This document shows positions 56,053 through 64,000 of a stretch of 64,000 nt of DNA, one piece after another. This stretch comes from CAVWDI01 sp963793095 (lineage in GTDB: Bacteria; Chloroflexota; Anaerolineae; Anaerolineales; UBA4823), in NCBI GenBank assembly GCA_963793095.1, contig CAWBYY010000002.1, positions 1,240,001 through 1,304,000 of the forward strand, in the 5' to 3' direction. The notes beneath the pieces are model-generated. The model saw only the letters and a list, made by a program, of their open reading frames with translations. It had not been told where the DNA came from and did no database searches. Each line of letters opens with the position of its first letter. The first letter of the stretch is position 1. The position numbers and the translations under genes were made by a program.

Positions 56053-56679
56053 ATGGATACTGATGAATTATTATGGCTTGATATTGCCAGAGAAATCCAG
56101 GCTTTATCCCAGACCGGGTTACATTATGCAACAAGCCATTACGATCAGGGGCGTTATCGACGACTGCAGGAAATCTCCGCTGAAATTATCAGCAAAAAAT
56201 CTGAATTAAGTTACCAGGGTGTTGTAAAAATTTTTGATAAACAATCTGGCTATGCAACTCCAAAAATTGATGTTCGGGGAGCAGTCTTTAGAGATAACAA
56301 ACTCCTGCTGGTTGAGGAAATTGTTGAAAAGGGATGGACCCTTCCCGGTGGATGGGCTGATGTTGGAGACCTGCCTAGCCAGGCTGTAGAAAGGGAGGTT
56401 TTTGAGGAGTCAGGATATATCGTGAAGGCAGTCCGGGTTATTGGAATTTACGACTGCAACCGGATAGAACCACTTGAATTGTTTCATGCCTACAAAATTA
56501 TTTTTTACTGCGAAATAATTGGGGGTGATAATAAAATCAGCGAAGAGACAAGCAAGGTGTGTTTTTTCGGAATAAACGAAATTCCTTCTCAATTTTCAGG
56601 TAAACGCATTGAACAACGCCATATCGACGATGCTTTTTCCCACTACTATGAAGAGCAAAAAAATATTCATTTTGATTAG
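56053..56679 (+). CDS. Nudix hydrolase with N-terminal helical domain
   Basis: In this 208-residue enzyme the first ~65 residues form the small helical N-terminal domain seen in some Nudix proteins (LLWLDIAREIQALSQTGLHY). The Nudix box is complete: G-x5-E-x7-REVFEESGY (about 101-122, within GWADVGDLPSQAVEREVFEE). It hydrolyses a nucleoside diphosphate derivative, perhaps NADH, ADP-ribose or a modified nucleotide. Co-location with the molybdenum hydroxylase and SsnA genes may reflect a purine or nucleotide salvage role, which is inference. Confidence 0.9.
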   Translation: MDTDELLWLDIAREIQALSQTGLHYATSHYDQGRYRRLQEISAEIISKKSELSYQGVVKIFDKQSGYATPKIDVRGAVFRDNKLLLVEEIVEKGWTLPGGWADVGDLPSQAVEREVFEESGYIVKAVRVIGIYDCNRIEPLELFHAYKIIFYCEIIGGDNKISEETSKVCFFGINEIPSQFSGKRIEQRHIDDAFSHYYEEQKNIHFD

Positions 56680-56713
56680 AGATGTTTCAGGCAGGATACT
56701 TAGGAGTTAAAGA

Positions 56714-58066
56714 ATGCTGATTATTAACGGCCGTTTGATTACCTGGGATAATCCAAATCAAATACTTGAAGACCAGGCTGTATTTATCTCTGGAGACAGG
56801 ATTTTCGAGATAGGCCCCCAGGCTGACCTGATAAGGAGATTCCCGGATGCTGAACGAGTTGATGCCCGGGGACAATATGTTATGCCCGGAAATATCTGTG
56901 GGCATACCCATTTTTACGGCGCTTTTGCCAGGGGAATGGCAATACCAGGCCCTGCCCCAAAAGATTTTCCGGAAATTCTTGAAAAACTCTGGTGGCCGCT
57001 GGATAAAGCCCTAACAGAGATTGATGTTTATTATTCAGCAATGGTCATGCTGATTGATGCAATAAAAAACGGTACAACTACGTTGATTGACCATCATGCT
57101 TCTCCAAATGCCATTGATGGATCCCTTGATCAAATTGCTGCAGCAGTTGAACTGGCAGGTTTGAGAGCGGTCCTTTGTTATGAGGTAACAGACCGGGATG
57201 GTGATAAAAAAGCTCAGGAAGGGATAGATGAGAATGTTCGCTTTCTTAAAAAAATTAAAAAGGATGTGACTACCGGTGGACGGATAAAGGGGACATTTGG
57301 TTTACATGCCAGTTTGACTTTATCCGACGATACACTTGAGGCTTGTAAACAGGCTGTTCCAGAGGGGACAGGATTCCACATTCATGTTGCTGAACATGAA
57401 GCGGATGAATATGACAGCCTCCAGAAATCAGGGATGCGAGTGGTAGACAGGTTATTAAAATTTGGAATCCTAGGTCCGAATACAATTGTTGCTCATGGTG
57501 TCCATATTGATTCAAAGGAAGTCTCCCTGTTGTCCGAAAGCGGTACCTGGGTGACCCATCAACCGCGTTCAAATATGAACAACGCTGTAGGTGTGGCTGG
57601 AGTGGAAAGCATGATGCGCTCAGATTTGCAGGTATGCATTGGTACTGATGGTTTTATGCATACCATGTGGGAGGAGTGGAAGACTGCCTATTTACTGCAC
57701 AAAGTCTGGAACCGTGATCCACGCAGAATGTCCGCTGCAGATATTGTTCAGATGGGTGTTTATAACAATGCAGCCCTGGCAAACATATTCTTTCCAGAGG
57801 CCCTGTTAGGTGTAATAAAACCCGGTGCTTACGCAGACTTGATATTAGTTGATTATCAACCTCACACACCGCTAACAATTGAAAACCTGCCCTGGCAGAT
57901 TATTTTTGGTTTTCAAGAAAGAATGGTTACAACCACAATTGTTGCAGGGGTCATCTTAATGCGTGACGGAAAACTGGTCAACCTCGATGAGGAGAAAATT
58001 TTCGCAAAGGCCCGTGAACTCGCCCCAGCGGTTTGGGAGAGATATAAGCGCCAATTTGTTTATTAA
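56714..58066 (+). CDS. ssnA: SsnA-like aminohydrolase (amidohydrolase superfamily)
   Basis: This 450-residue metal-dependent amidohydrolase carries GHTHFYGAFARG (metal HxH, about 63-65), TTLIDHHASPN, FHIHVAEHEADE (metal His), IVAHGVHID and a metal Asp in IGTDGFMHTM. The pattern matches chlorohydrolase/cytosine-deaminase-like enzymes, and the overall resemblance is strongest to SsnA, a protein encoded with selenium-dependent molybdenum hydroxylases. It lies 35 bp after the Nudix gene in the molybdenum hydroxylase operon, which supports the SsnA call. The true substrate is unknown; a purine or other N-heterocycle is likely. Confidence 0.85.
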   Translation: MLIINGRLITWDNPNQILEDQAVFISGDRIFEIGPQADLIRRFPDAERVDARGQYVMPGNICGHTHFYGAFARGMAIPGPAPKDFPEILEKLWWPLDKALTEIDVYYSAMVMLIDAIKNGTTTLIDHHASPNAIDGSLDQIAAAVELAGLRAVLCYEVTDRDGDKKAQEGIDENVRFLKKIKKDVTTGGRIKGTFGLHASLTLSDDTLEACKQAVPEGTGFHIHVAEHEADEYDSLQKSGMRVVDRLLKFGILGPNTIVAHGVHIDSKEVSLLSESGTWVTHQPRSNMNNAVGVAGVESMMRSDLQVCIGTDGFMHTMWEEWKTAYLLHKVWNRDPRRMSAADIVQMGVYNNAALANIFFPEALLGVIKPGAYADLILVDYQPHTPLTIENLPWQIIFGFQERMVTTTIVAGVILMRDGKLVNLDEEKIFAKARELAPAVWERYKRQFVY

Positions 58067-58106
58067 ACAGGATAAAAAATTATAAGTATTTACTGGGGTG
58101 TAAATT

Positions 58107-58778
58107 ATGAATGATCTTAACATATCACCAAAAACAATCGCAATTGTTGGCGGAACTGGAAATGAAGGACCTGGTCTGGCGATGCGTTGGGCTGGTGCAG
58201 GTTACCGGATTATTATTGGTTCGAGAGAAGAAAGCAAGGCAGTGGATACGGCTGCCTGGCTAAATAAAGAGCTGGGACTTAACACAATAACCGGTAAACA
58301 GAATAATGATGCAGTTAGAAATTCGGATATTTCCGTTCTGACGGTCGTTTACACAGCTCACAGAGCAGCAGTAGAAAGTTTAAAAACTGATTTGTATGGA
58401 AAGATTTTAATCGACGCCACTGCAAGAATAGATTTTCGTAATCCTAAGCCGCCAGAGCCCCCGTCCGCTGCGAGAATAGCCCAGACTATTTTAGGTCAGG
58501 ATACGAAAGTTGTGGCCGCCTTTCAGAATGTGCCAGCTCACGTATTAAAAAAGGACGTTGGAAAAACTATCAAAACGGATGTGCTTGTTTTTTCAGATCA
58601 TAGGGAATCAGCAGATATTACTATTGATCTTGCAAAGGCGGGCGGGATGCAAGCTTATTTTGCCGGAGACCTGGATAATTCAATCGTTGCGGAGGGAATT
58701 ACGGCTTTATTGATTAACATCAATAAAAATTATCGTGTAAAAAACGCCAGCATCGAGATTACCGGGTTGGAAAGTTAA
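58107..58778 (+). CDS. npdG: NADPH-dependent F420 reductase (F420H2:NADP oxidoreductase)
   Basis: This 223-residue protein has an N-terminal Rossmann NADP site IAIVGGTGNEGPGLAMRWA, then IIIGSREESKA with a basic residue for the NADP phosphate, VVYTAHRAAVESL, IDATARIDF, AFQNVPAHVLK and SDHRESAD. It matches the Fno family, which moves hydride between NADPH and F420. It is the link between the molybdenum hydroxylase genes upstream and the F420 biosynthesis genes downstream, all on one strand. Confidence 0.88.
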   Translation: MNDLNISPKTIAIVGGTGNEGPGLAMRWAGAGYRIIIGSREESKAVDTAAWLNKELGLNTITGKQNNDAVRNSDISVLTVVYTAHRAAVESLKTDLYGKILIDATARIDFRNPKPPEPPSAARIAQTILGQDTKVVAAFQNVPAHVLKKDVGKTIKTDVLVFSDHRESADITIDLAKAGGMQAYFAGDLDNSIVAEGITALLININKNYRVKNASIEITGLES

Positions 58779-58877
58779 TCCACCAACACCCGGACTGGTA
58801 TTAGAACATTGTTTACAACAATTTTGTGCCAGCTGAAAACGAGCTGCTTTGAAAGAAATTAATCTCTTTATTTTCAA

Positions 58878-59645
58878 ATGACACTCACAATAACCCCCAT
58901 TTATGGGATCCCTGATATCCTTCCAGGCGATCAACTGGGAAATATAATTATTAATGCCATCGTGGATAATAATGTTTCCTTAGAAAATGGTGACATTCTG
59001 GTTATAACCCAAAAGATTGTTTCAAAATCGGAAAACTGTTATGTATCATTGCTTGAGGTAAATCCTTCCACTGAAGCGCTAATTTTAGCCAGAGAAGCCC
59101 AAAAAGATCCAAGAATAGTAGAGCTTATTCTTCGCGAGAGCAAAAAAATCCTTCGTGTTCGGCCAGGATTGCTTATCGTAGAGCACCGTTTAGGCTTTAT
59201 CTGCGCAAATGCTGGTATTGACCAATCAAATACCAAGGGCGAAAGGGGTAATTCGGATGAAACAGTTTTACTGCTTCCGGAGAATCCTGATTTATCAGCC
59301 TTGAATATCCGGGAAATTATCCAACAACATTTTAAAATCAACGCGGGAATTCTAATTATTGATTCTTTTGGTCGAGCGTGGAGATTGGGTACAATTGGGA
59401 CGGCAATAGGTTTGTCAGGACTGCCGGGATTGATTGATCTGCGTGGTGTACCTGATATGTTCGGGCGGAAACTGCAAACCACAGAAATTGGCGCGGCTGA
59501 TGAATTGGCATCAGCGGCTTCTTTGATAATGGGGCAGGCGGCGGAACGAGTGCCGGTTGTACATGTACACGGGTTTCCCTACCCTTTGCGGGAAGCGAAC
59601 TATTTGGAATTAATCCGGACGGTTGAGACAGATTTGTTTCGTTGA
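58878..59645 (+). CDS. cofE: Coenzyme F420-0:L-glutamate ligase
   Basis: This 255-residue enzyme shows CofE-type motifs: GDILVITQKIVSKSENCYV, ANAGIDQSNTKGE, GILIIDSFGRAWRLGTIGTAIG, LRGVPDMFGRKLQTTE and DELASAASLIMGQ. It adds one or more glutamates to F420-0. It is a stand-alone CofE, not fused to the nitroreductase domain of FbiB. Downstream lie cofD and cofC, so this is an F420 biosynthesis unit; the Fo synthase genes (cofG/cofH or fbiC) are outside the window. Confidence 0.95.
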   Translation: MTLTITPIYGIPDILPGDQLGNIIINAIVDNNVSLENGDILVITQKIVSKSENCYVSLLEVNPSTEALILAREAQKDPRIVELILRESKKILRVRPGLLIVEHRLGFICANAGIDQSNTKGERGNSDETVLLLPENPDLSALNIREIIQQHFKINAGILIIDSFGRAWRLGTIGTAIGLSGLPGLIDLRGVPDMFGRKLQTTEIGAADELASAASLIMGQAAERVPVVHVHGFPYPLREANYLELIRTVETDLFR

Positions 59646-59745
59646 TTGTAGTATGGATAAATATTAAGGATTTTTAGTGAACGCTGAAGGATAGTTTCTT
59701 GAAGAAACAGAATAACCTCAAGAATCCCTTTTTTTGGTGTATTTC

Positions 59746-60672
59746 ATGAAAGTTGTTGCATTGGCCGGAGGGGTAGGTGGCGCAAAATTAGCGGATGGCT
59801 TATCAAACCTGATTGAGAAGGGGGAGTTAACGGTAATTGTAAATACAGGCGATGATTTTACTCATTTCGGCCTCAAGATCTGTCCAGATCTTGACACAAT
59901 TTGCTACACACTTGCCGGTATTGCAAACCCAGAAACCGGTTGGGGACGGTCCTGTGAGTCCTGGAAGGCAATGGAAACTATCTCAAAGTTGGGTGGACCG
60001 GATTGGTTCCAGCTCGGGGATCTCGATTTGGGGTTGCATTTGGAACGCAGCAGGAGAATAGCACAGGGTGCAACTCTCAGCCAGGTAACCCGCCAGATCT
60101 GCGAAGCATTTGCAGTAGAGGATAATGTATTGCCAATGAGCGATGAAGAAATCCCCACCCATTTGTTTACAAATGAGGGAGAATTATCTTTCCAGGAATA
60201 TTTTGTCAACAGGAATTGCAGGCCAGTTGTTCTGGATATTCAGTTTATAGGCAGAGAGCAAACAAATCCAGCGCCTGGTGTAATTTCTTCAATTCAATTG
60301 GCTGATAAGGTTGTGTTCTGCCCATCCAATCCTTGGGTAAGCCTGGATCCAATCCTGGCAGTACCTGGTATCAGAGAAGCAGTAAGGCAGAAAAAAGAAG
60401 TAGTGGCTGTTTCACCAATAATTGGCGGAAAGACTGTAAAAGGTCCAGCAGCGAAAATGTATCTGGACCGCAGGATAGAACCGAGCGCTTTTGCGGTTGC
60501 TAACCACTTTAAGGAAATTATCACCGGATTTGTATATGATGAAGTGGATTTTAATCTGGACGAAAAGATCAAAGGATTGGGAATCGAGACCTTGAAAACC
60601 AGTATATTGATGAATACACAAAAAGATCGGATCAGGCTAGCAACGGAGGTGCTGAATTTCATCAGTGTGTAA
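59746..60672 (+). CDS. cofD: 2-phospho-L-lactate transferase (CofD)
   Basis: This protein of about 308 residues starts VVALAGGVGGAKLADGL, the CofD glycine-rich opening, with VNTGDDFTHFGLKICPDLDT, GDLDLGLHLERS, LPMSDEEIPTHLFT, NPWVSLDPILAVPGI and SPIIGGKTVKGPAAKM. It joins a phospholactyl-type group to Fo, making F420-0. The ATG at 59746 is preferred to an upstream GTG-like start at 59734 because it fits the family N-terminus. Confidence 0.95.
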   Translation: MKVVALAGGVGGAKLADGLSNLIEKGELTVIVNTGDDFTHFGLKICPDLDTICYTLAGIANPETGWGRSCESWKAMETISKLGGPDWFQLGDLDLGLHLERSRRIAQGATLSQVTRQICEAFAVEDNVLPMSDEEIPTHLFTNEGELSFQEYFVNRNCRPVVLDIQFIGREQTNPAPGVISSIQLADKVVFCPSNPWVSLDPILAVPGIREAVRQKKEVVAVSPIIGGKTVKGPAAKMYLDRRIEPSAFAVANHFKEIITGFVYDEVDFNLDEKIKGLGIETLKTSILMNTQKDRIRLATEVLNFISV

Positions 60673-60796
60673 TAAACTGGATTTTAATTACTCTGTTAAA
60701 ATTTCAGCTAAATAATCAATCAGCCTATAATAAAAATAATTCACCAATCATTTGAATATTGAATTTTTCAGTAGATAAAATTAGGATACAAACCTT

Positions 60797-61420
60797 ATGA
60801 CTTTATGGGCAATAGTCCCGGTGAAACCTTTACGGCGAGGTAAATCAAGATTGGCAGGCATTTTGAGTCCGGATGAACGGGCAGACCTGAACAGCCGTTT
60901 ATTGTCACATACATTGGAGACCCTCTCCGGAATACCCGAAATTGAAAAAATTCTGGTCGTTAGTCGTGATCAATCTGCATTATCCATCGCTCGAGACCAT
61001 GGGGCTTTAACTGTTCAGGAAGATGGGGCACCCAAATTGAATATCGCCCTGGCAAGAGCTACGATGGTAGTGAAAAATTTTTCAACTCGAGGAGTGATGA
61101 TCATACCTGCTGATCTGCCCCTGCTCTCTAGAGAGGATATTTTTGCATTGATCGAAAAAGCTGGAGACCCGCCGGTAGTTGTGATTGCCCCAGATCTCAG
61201 AAATGAAGGTACAAACGGCCTGCTTATTTCTCCTGCAGGTTTGATTGATTATGAATTCGGTGAAGATTCCTTTGAAAAACATAAGCGCAGGGCGCTTCGA
61301 GCGGGAGCGCGGCTTGAAATTTGCGAAATGCCATCTCTGGGGCTGGATATGGATCTCCCAGAAGATCTGCAGTTGGTTAGTGAGAGATTGTCTGCATTTA
61401 CTACAAGCGTTAATGATTAA
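60797..61420 (+). CDS. cofC: 2-phospho-L-lactate guanylyltransferase (CofC)
   Basis: This 207-residue enzyme opens with WAIVPVKPLRRGKSRLAGILS, the CofC nucleotidyltransferase signature (VPVKxxxxGKSRL). It continues with VVSRDQSALSIARDHGA, MIIPADLPLLSREDI and DLRNEGTNGLLISPAG. It activates phospholactate (or a related acid) with GTP for CofD. It lies 125 bp after cofD on the same strand. Confidence 0.94.
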   Translation: MTLWAIVPVKPLRRGKSRLAGILSPDERADLNSRLLSHTLETLSGIPEIEKILVVSRDQSALSIARDHGALTVQEDGAPKLNIALARATMVVKNFSTRGVMIIPADLPLLSREDIFALIEKAGDPPVVVIAPDLRNEGTNGLLISPAGLIDYEFGEDSFEKHKRRALRAGARLEICEMPSLGLDMDLPEDLQLVSERLSAFTTSVND

Positions 61421-61476
61421 AATAACAATTATTTAAAAGGTCGGGATTTATTAAATATATACACAGGAGGATTGAT

Positions 61477-62475
61477 ATGGCTGAGAGAGTTGCTCTATAC
61501 CTTCAGGATGCGCATAATTTGAGGGATGGATTGGATTATGTCAAGTATGCTGAAGATCGGGGATTTGAAGCAGTCTGGCAGGCTGAATCCCGTTTGGTAA
61601 GAGATGCCATCGTACCGATGGCTGCATATGCTGCTGTAACTGAAAAAATAAAAATTGGTTCTGGCGTTATCAACAACTGGACGAGGAATATTGGGCTGCT
61701 GGCAGCGACATTCCTTACATTGGACGATCTGGCGCCTGATAGGGTTATCTGCGGAATCGGAGCATGGTGGGATCCTTTGGCGCGTAATGTCGGTATTGAA
61801 CGAAAAAAGCCATTAAAGGCAATGCGGGAAACTGTTGAGTTATTGCGGCGATTATTAAATATGGAGAGGGTCACCTATCACGGTGAATTTCACCATGTGG
61901 ATGGGATCGAACTGGATGTAGTTCACGGCCGCAGAGAGCCGCGTAATGTACCGATAATGATTGGCGCTACTGGCGATAAGATGATGGAACTTACCGGTGA
62001 GATTGCTGACGGCGTTGTTTTAAATTATTGTGTGCCGCCCCAATATAACGATTATGCCTTGAAGTTGCTTGAAAATGGAGCCCGGAAATCCGGAAAAACC
62101 CTTGAAGATATTGATCGCCCTCAACTGGTGGTGTGTTCGGTAGACCTCGACCATGAACGTGCTATTGACACAACAAGAGAATTATTAACTCAGTATCTTG
62201 CCCAGCAGCCTCACATCGCCAAAGCATCCGGTGTTTCTCAAGATGTCGTAGAACAAATTCAATCGATATTAGGATGGCCTGCGACTAAGGATCAAATCCA
62301 ACAGGCTAAACATCTGGTTCCGGAAGATTTAATTCTTCGGATAACTGCTTCAGGCACCCCTGATGAGGCCAGGTCCAAAGTCGAGGAATATCGCAAACAT
62401 GGCTGCACCTGCCCGATTTTGTATCCGGTTGGCGGAGATGTTAAACTGCTTGTAGATACTTTCACTGCCAATTAA
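61477..62475 (+). CDS. LLM-class F420-dependent flavin oxidoreductase, Mer-like
   Basis: In this 332-residue TIM-barrel protein of the luciferase-like family, residues DYVKYAEDRGFEAVWQAESR, KIGSGVINNWTRNIGLLAATFLT (split), GIGAWWDPLARNVGI and IMIGATGDKMMELTGEIADGVVLN resemble F420-dependent enzymes such as methylene-tetrahydromethanopterin reductase (Mer). A strong AGGAGG site precedes the ATG. It is the last gene of the F420 block and is followed by a terminator, so it is probably an F420 user. The substrate is unknown. Confidence 0.9.
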   Translation: MAERVALYLQDAHNLRDGLDYVKYAEDRGFEAVWQAESRLVRDAIVPMAAYAAVTEKIKIGSGVINNWTRNIGLLAATFLTLDDLAPDRVICGIGAWWDPLARNVGIERKKPLKAMRETVELLRRLLNMERVTYHGEFHHVDGIELDVVHGRREPRNVPIMIGATGDKMMELTGEIADGVVLNYCVPPQYNDYALKLLENGARKSGKTLEDIDRPQLVVCSVDLDHERAIDTTRELLTQYLAQQPHIAKASGVSQDVVEQIQSILGWPATKDQIQQAKHLVPEDLILRITASGTPDEARSKVEEYRKHGCTCPILYPVGGDVKLLVDTFTAN

Positions 62476-62498
62476 CGATAATTCCAGAATTTTTCAAA

Positions 62499-62543
62499 AA
62501 CATCAGCGGGCAATTTATTTCATCTGCTGATGTTTATTTTTTT
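62499..62543 (+). terminator. Rho-independent terminator, possibly bidirectional
   Basis: AACATCAGC and GCTGATGTT form a perfect 9-bp stem around an 18-nt loop, followed by TATTTTTTTG on the plus strand and preceded by AAAA-rich sequence, so it may also end the glmS transcript from the other side. Confidence 0.85.
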
Positions 62544-62560
62544 GATTTTTAAAAAGAAAA

Positions 62561-64000
62561 TCATTCCACGGTAACCGATTTTGCTAAATTGCGGGGCTGG
62601 TCAACATCCAGGCCTCTCAGCGCGGCTATATGGTACGCTAACAATTGCAGCGGGATAACATTTGTCACCGGACTGAGCATCCAGGGGGTCTCCGGCACCC
62701 ATAACATATAGTCTGCGATATCTGAAATAAGTTCATCTCCCTCAGTGGCTATCGCGATCACGGTTCCACCGCGTGCTTTTGCCTGTTCTATCTGACCGAA
62801 CATTTTTTCATACCACGGATCTTTTGGCGCAATTACAATTACAGGCATTTCCTTGTCAATGAGGGCAATAGGGCCGTGCTTCATCTCGCCCGCCGGGTAA
62901 CCTTCAGCATGGATGTAGGATATTTCTTTCAGTTTAAGAGCGCCTTCGTAGGCAGTTGGCATGTTAATTCCACGACCAAGATAAAGACAATGATTGACAT
63001 TTAGCAATTTATGAGCCAGGTTTTCAGTTTCGGGTTCACGATCCAGACAGCGGCTCACGAGATCGGGTATTTTTCTTAAATCTGAAATCAATTTTCTGCG
63101 CTGATTGCTTTCCAACACACCCCGGATGTCACCCAGCAGGATTGCGAGCATATAAAGATCGACCAGAGGCGCGGTATAAGCTTTTGTTGAGGCTACGCCA
63201 ATTTCGGGACCGCTCTGCATCGAAATATAACCATCCGCAATTCGCATTGCTTGCGATCCGATCACATTTACTATTGACCATAATTTCGCACCTTTTTTTC
63301 GGGCTTCCTCCATGGCTGCGAGAGTGTCTGCGGTTTCACCTGATTGACTGACAACAAGTACAACGTCATTTTTTGTAATGATGGGATCTCTATACCTGAA
63401 TTCGCTTGCAATATCTAATTCGACTGGGATTTTTGCTATCTTTTCAATCAGAATCTTTCCCACCATTCCAGCATGAAATGCAGTACCGCAAGCTGTTATG
63501 AATATTTTGTTGATCCGGTTAACAAAATCGGTGTCCAGATTTAAATCCGGCAATCTGATCTTATAACCGTTCTCAGTATCTACTCGCCCGGCTATCGTAT
63601 CGGTGAGTGACCGGACCTGTTCATGAATTTCTTTTTCCATGAAATGACGATACTCTCCTTTCTCAGCCGCTACAGGATCCCAGGTAACCTGGTGGACACC
63701 GAATGGAATTTGATATCCGTCGAGTGAGAATAGTTTCAAACTATCCCTGGTAACTTCAGCAATTTGTTGGGATTTTAAAAATACAGCCTCACGGGTATGT
63801 TCAAGGATTGCTGGCAAATCTGACGCAATAAACATTTCCTCTGCGCCGTAGCCAACAACAACCCCTCCTGCGTTTCCAATCCTGGCCGCGACAATTTTGT
63901 CAGGTTCAGAAGCGGAAAGAATGACTATACCATGGGCTCCTTTAATAAGTCTGAGGGCTGTCCGGGTAGCATCCAATAGATTTTCATGTGTGGAAAGATA
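62561..64000 (-). CDS. glmS: Glutamine-fructose-6-phosphate aminotransferase (partial)
   Basis: The gene enters from the right edge, so its N-terminus is outside the window. Visible are the end of the glutaminase domain (VGYGAEEMFIASDLPAIL), the linker IPFGVHQVTWDP, the two SIS domains (FITACGTAFHAGMVGK; ASTKAYTAPLVDLYMLA) and the C-terminal QPRNLAKSVTVE, all typical of GlmS. It makes glucosamine-6-phosphate for peptidoglycan and other amino-sugar polymers. No ribozyme signal can be checked because the 5' end is missing. Confidence 0.97.
   Translation of the reverse strand, partial: YLSTHENLLDATRTALRLIKGAHGIVILSASEPDKIVAARIGNAGGVVVGYGAEEMFIASDLPAILEHTREAVFLKSQQIAEVTRDSLKLFSLDGYQIPFGVHQVTWDPVAAEKGEYRHFMEKEIHEQVRSLTDTIAGRVDTENGYKIRLPDLNLDTDFVNRINKIFITACGTAFHAGMVGKILIEKIAKIPVELDIASEFRYRDPIITKNDVVLVVSQSGETADTLAAMEEARKKGAKLWSIVNVIGSQAMRIADGYISMQSGPEIGVASTKAYTAPLVDLYMLAILLGDIRGVLESNQRRKLISDLRKIPDLVSRCLDREPETENLAHKLLNVNHCLYLGRGINMPTAYEGALKLKEISYIHAEGYPAGEMKHGPIALIDKEMPVIVIAPKDPWYEKMFGQIEQAKARGGTVIAIATEGDELISDIADYMLWVPETPWMLSPVTNVIPLQLLAYHIAALRGLDVDQPRNLAKSVTVE

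Noticed and set aside
59039..59482. 147-residue open frame on the minus strand
   Set aside because: Antisense to cofE, which has clear motifs; no independent support.
1..64000. Search for CRISPR arrays, insertion sequences, integrases, phage genes and att-like repeats
   Set aside because: No regularly spaced repeats, transposase or integrase motifs were seen. tRNA-Ser, tRNA-Asn and tRNA-Sec have no integrase or duplicated 3' end nearby.

Overview
The window looks like a chromosomal segment of a Chloroflexota bacterium, most likely Anaerolineae-like. This is inferred from the gene mix: F420 biosynthesis genes, two different cytochrome b/Rieske modules, a MenA-type prenyltransferase, a selenocysteine tRNA, many lipoproteins with Thr/Pro-rich linkers, a fused E1 alpha-beta 2-oxoacid dehydrogenase, and moderate, slightly AT-rich composition. 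No rRNA, CRISPR array, insertion sequence or prophage was seen, so this is core-type rather than accessory DNA.

Region 1 (1-13160, minus strand) is redox metabolism. The left edge holds an operon with an unusual gene set: a b6-type cytochrome b carrying its own CxxCH heme c motif, a PEWY subunit IV, a Rieske protein, a NarI-like/HdrD-like membrane Fe-S protein and an FrhB-like (F420-type) Fe-S flavoprotein. Next come a response regulator, E2 and fused E1 of a branched-chain-type 2-oxoacid dehydrogenase, a second complete HdrD-like protein and an S41 protease lipoprotein.

Region 2 (13415-22414) holds menA, an NMT1/SsuABC-type ABC transporter, a polyprenol-phosphate mannosyltransferase-like enzyme, rsmA, an LCP protein, an initiating sugar transferase and a Wzx-like flippase. 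The 4.5S/SRP RNA follows with its own consensus promoter. Region 3 (22642-27101) is a second bc-type complex: Rieske, fused cytochrome b and two diheme cytochromes c, beside a small membrane protein. Region 4 (27132-39010) carries tRNA-Ser(GGA), a GH1 protein with an altered nucleophile, folK, folP, aconitase, tandem DUF3048 lipoproteins and small membrane proteins.

Region 5 (39093-43819, minus) is a thiamine operon under a TPP riboswitch: thiN followed by thiB-, thiP- and thiQ-like genes. Region 6 (43951-51963) has tRNA-Asn, an FmdB protein, a site-2 protease, tRNA-Sec (selC), glnA, a YjbQ protein, a WD40 lipoprotein, a DUF1385 protein and an M20 peptidase. Region 7 (52063-62475, plus) runs from a structured leader RNA through a molybdenum hydroxylase (FAD subunit plus fused Fe-S/Mo subunit), a Nudix hydrolase and an SsnA-like aminohydrolase into an F420 block: NADPH:F420 reductase, cofE, cofD, cofC and an LLM flavin oxidoreductase. 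A truncated glmS closes the window.

How the parts may work together: F420H2 made and recycled by region 7 could feed the FrhB-like subunit of region 1, which could pass electrons through CCG-type Fe-S proteins into a menaquinone/Rieske/cytochrome b module. This is inference from gene content, not demonstrated. Nine apparent single-base frameshifts interrupt eight otherwise well-conserved genes, including glnA twice. I read most of them as sequence or assembly errors, and coordinates for those genes span the whole repaired reading frame.
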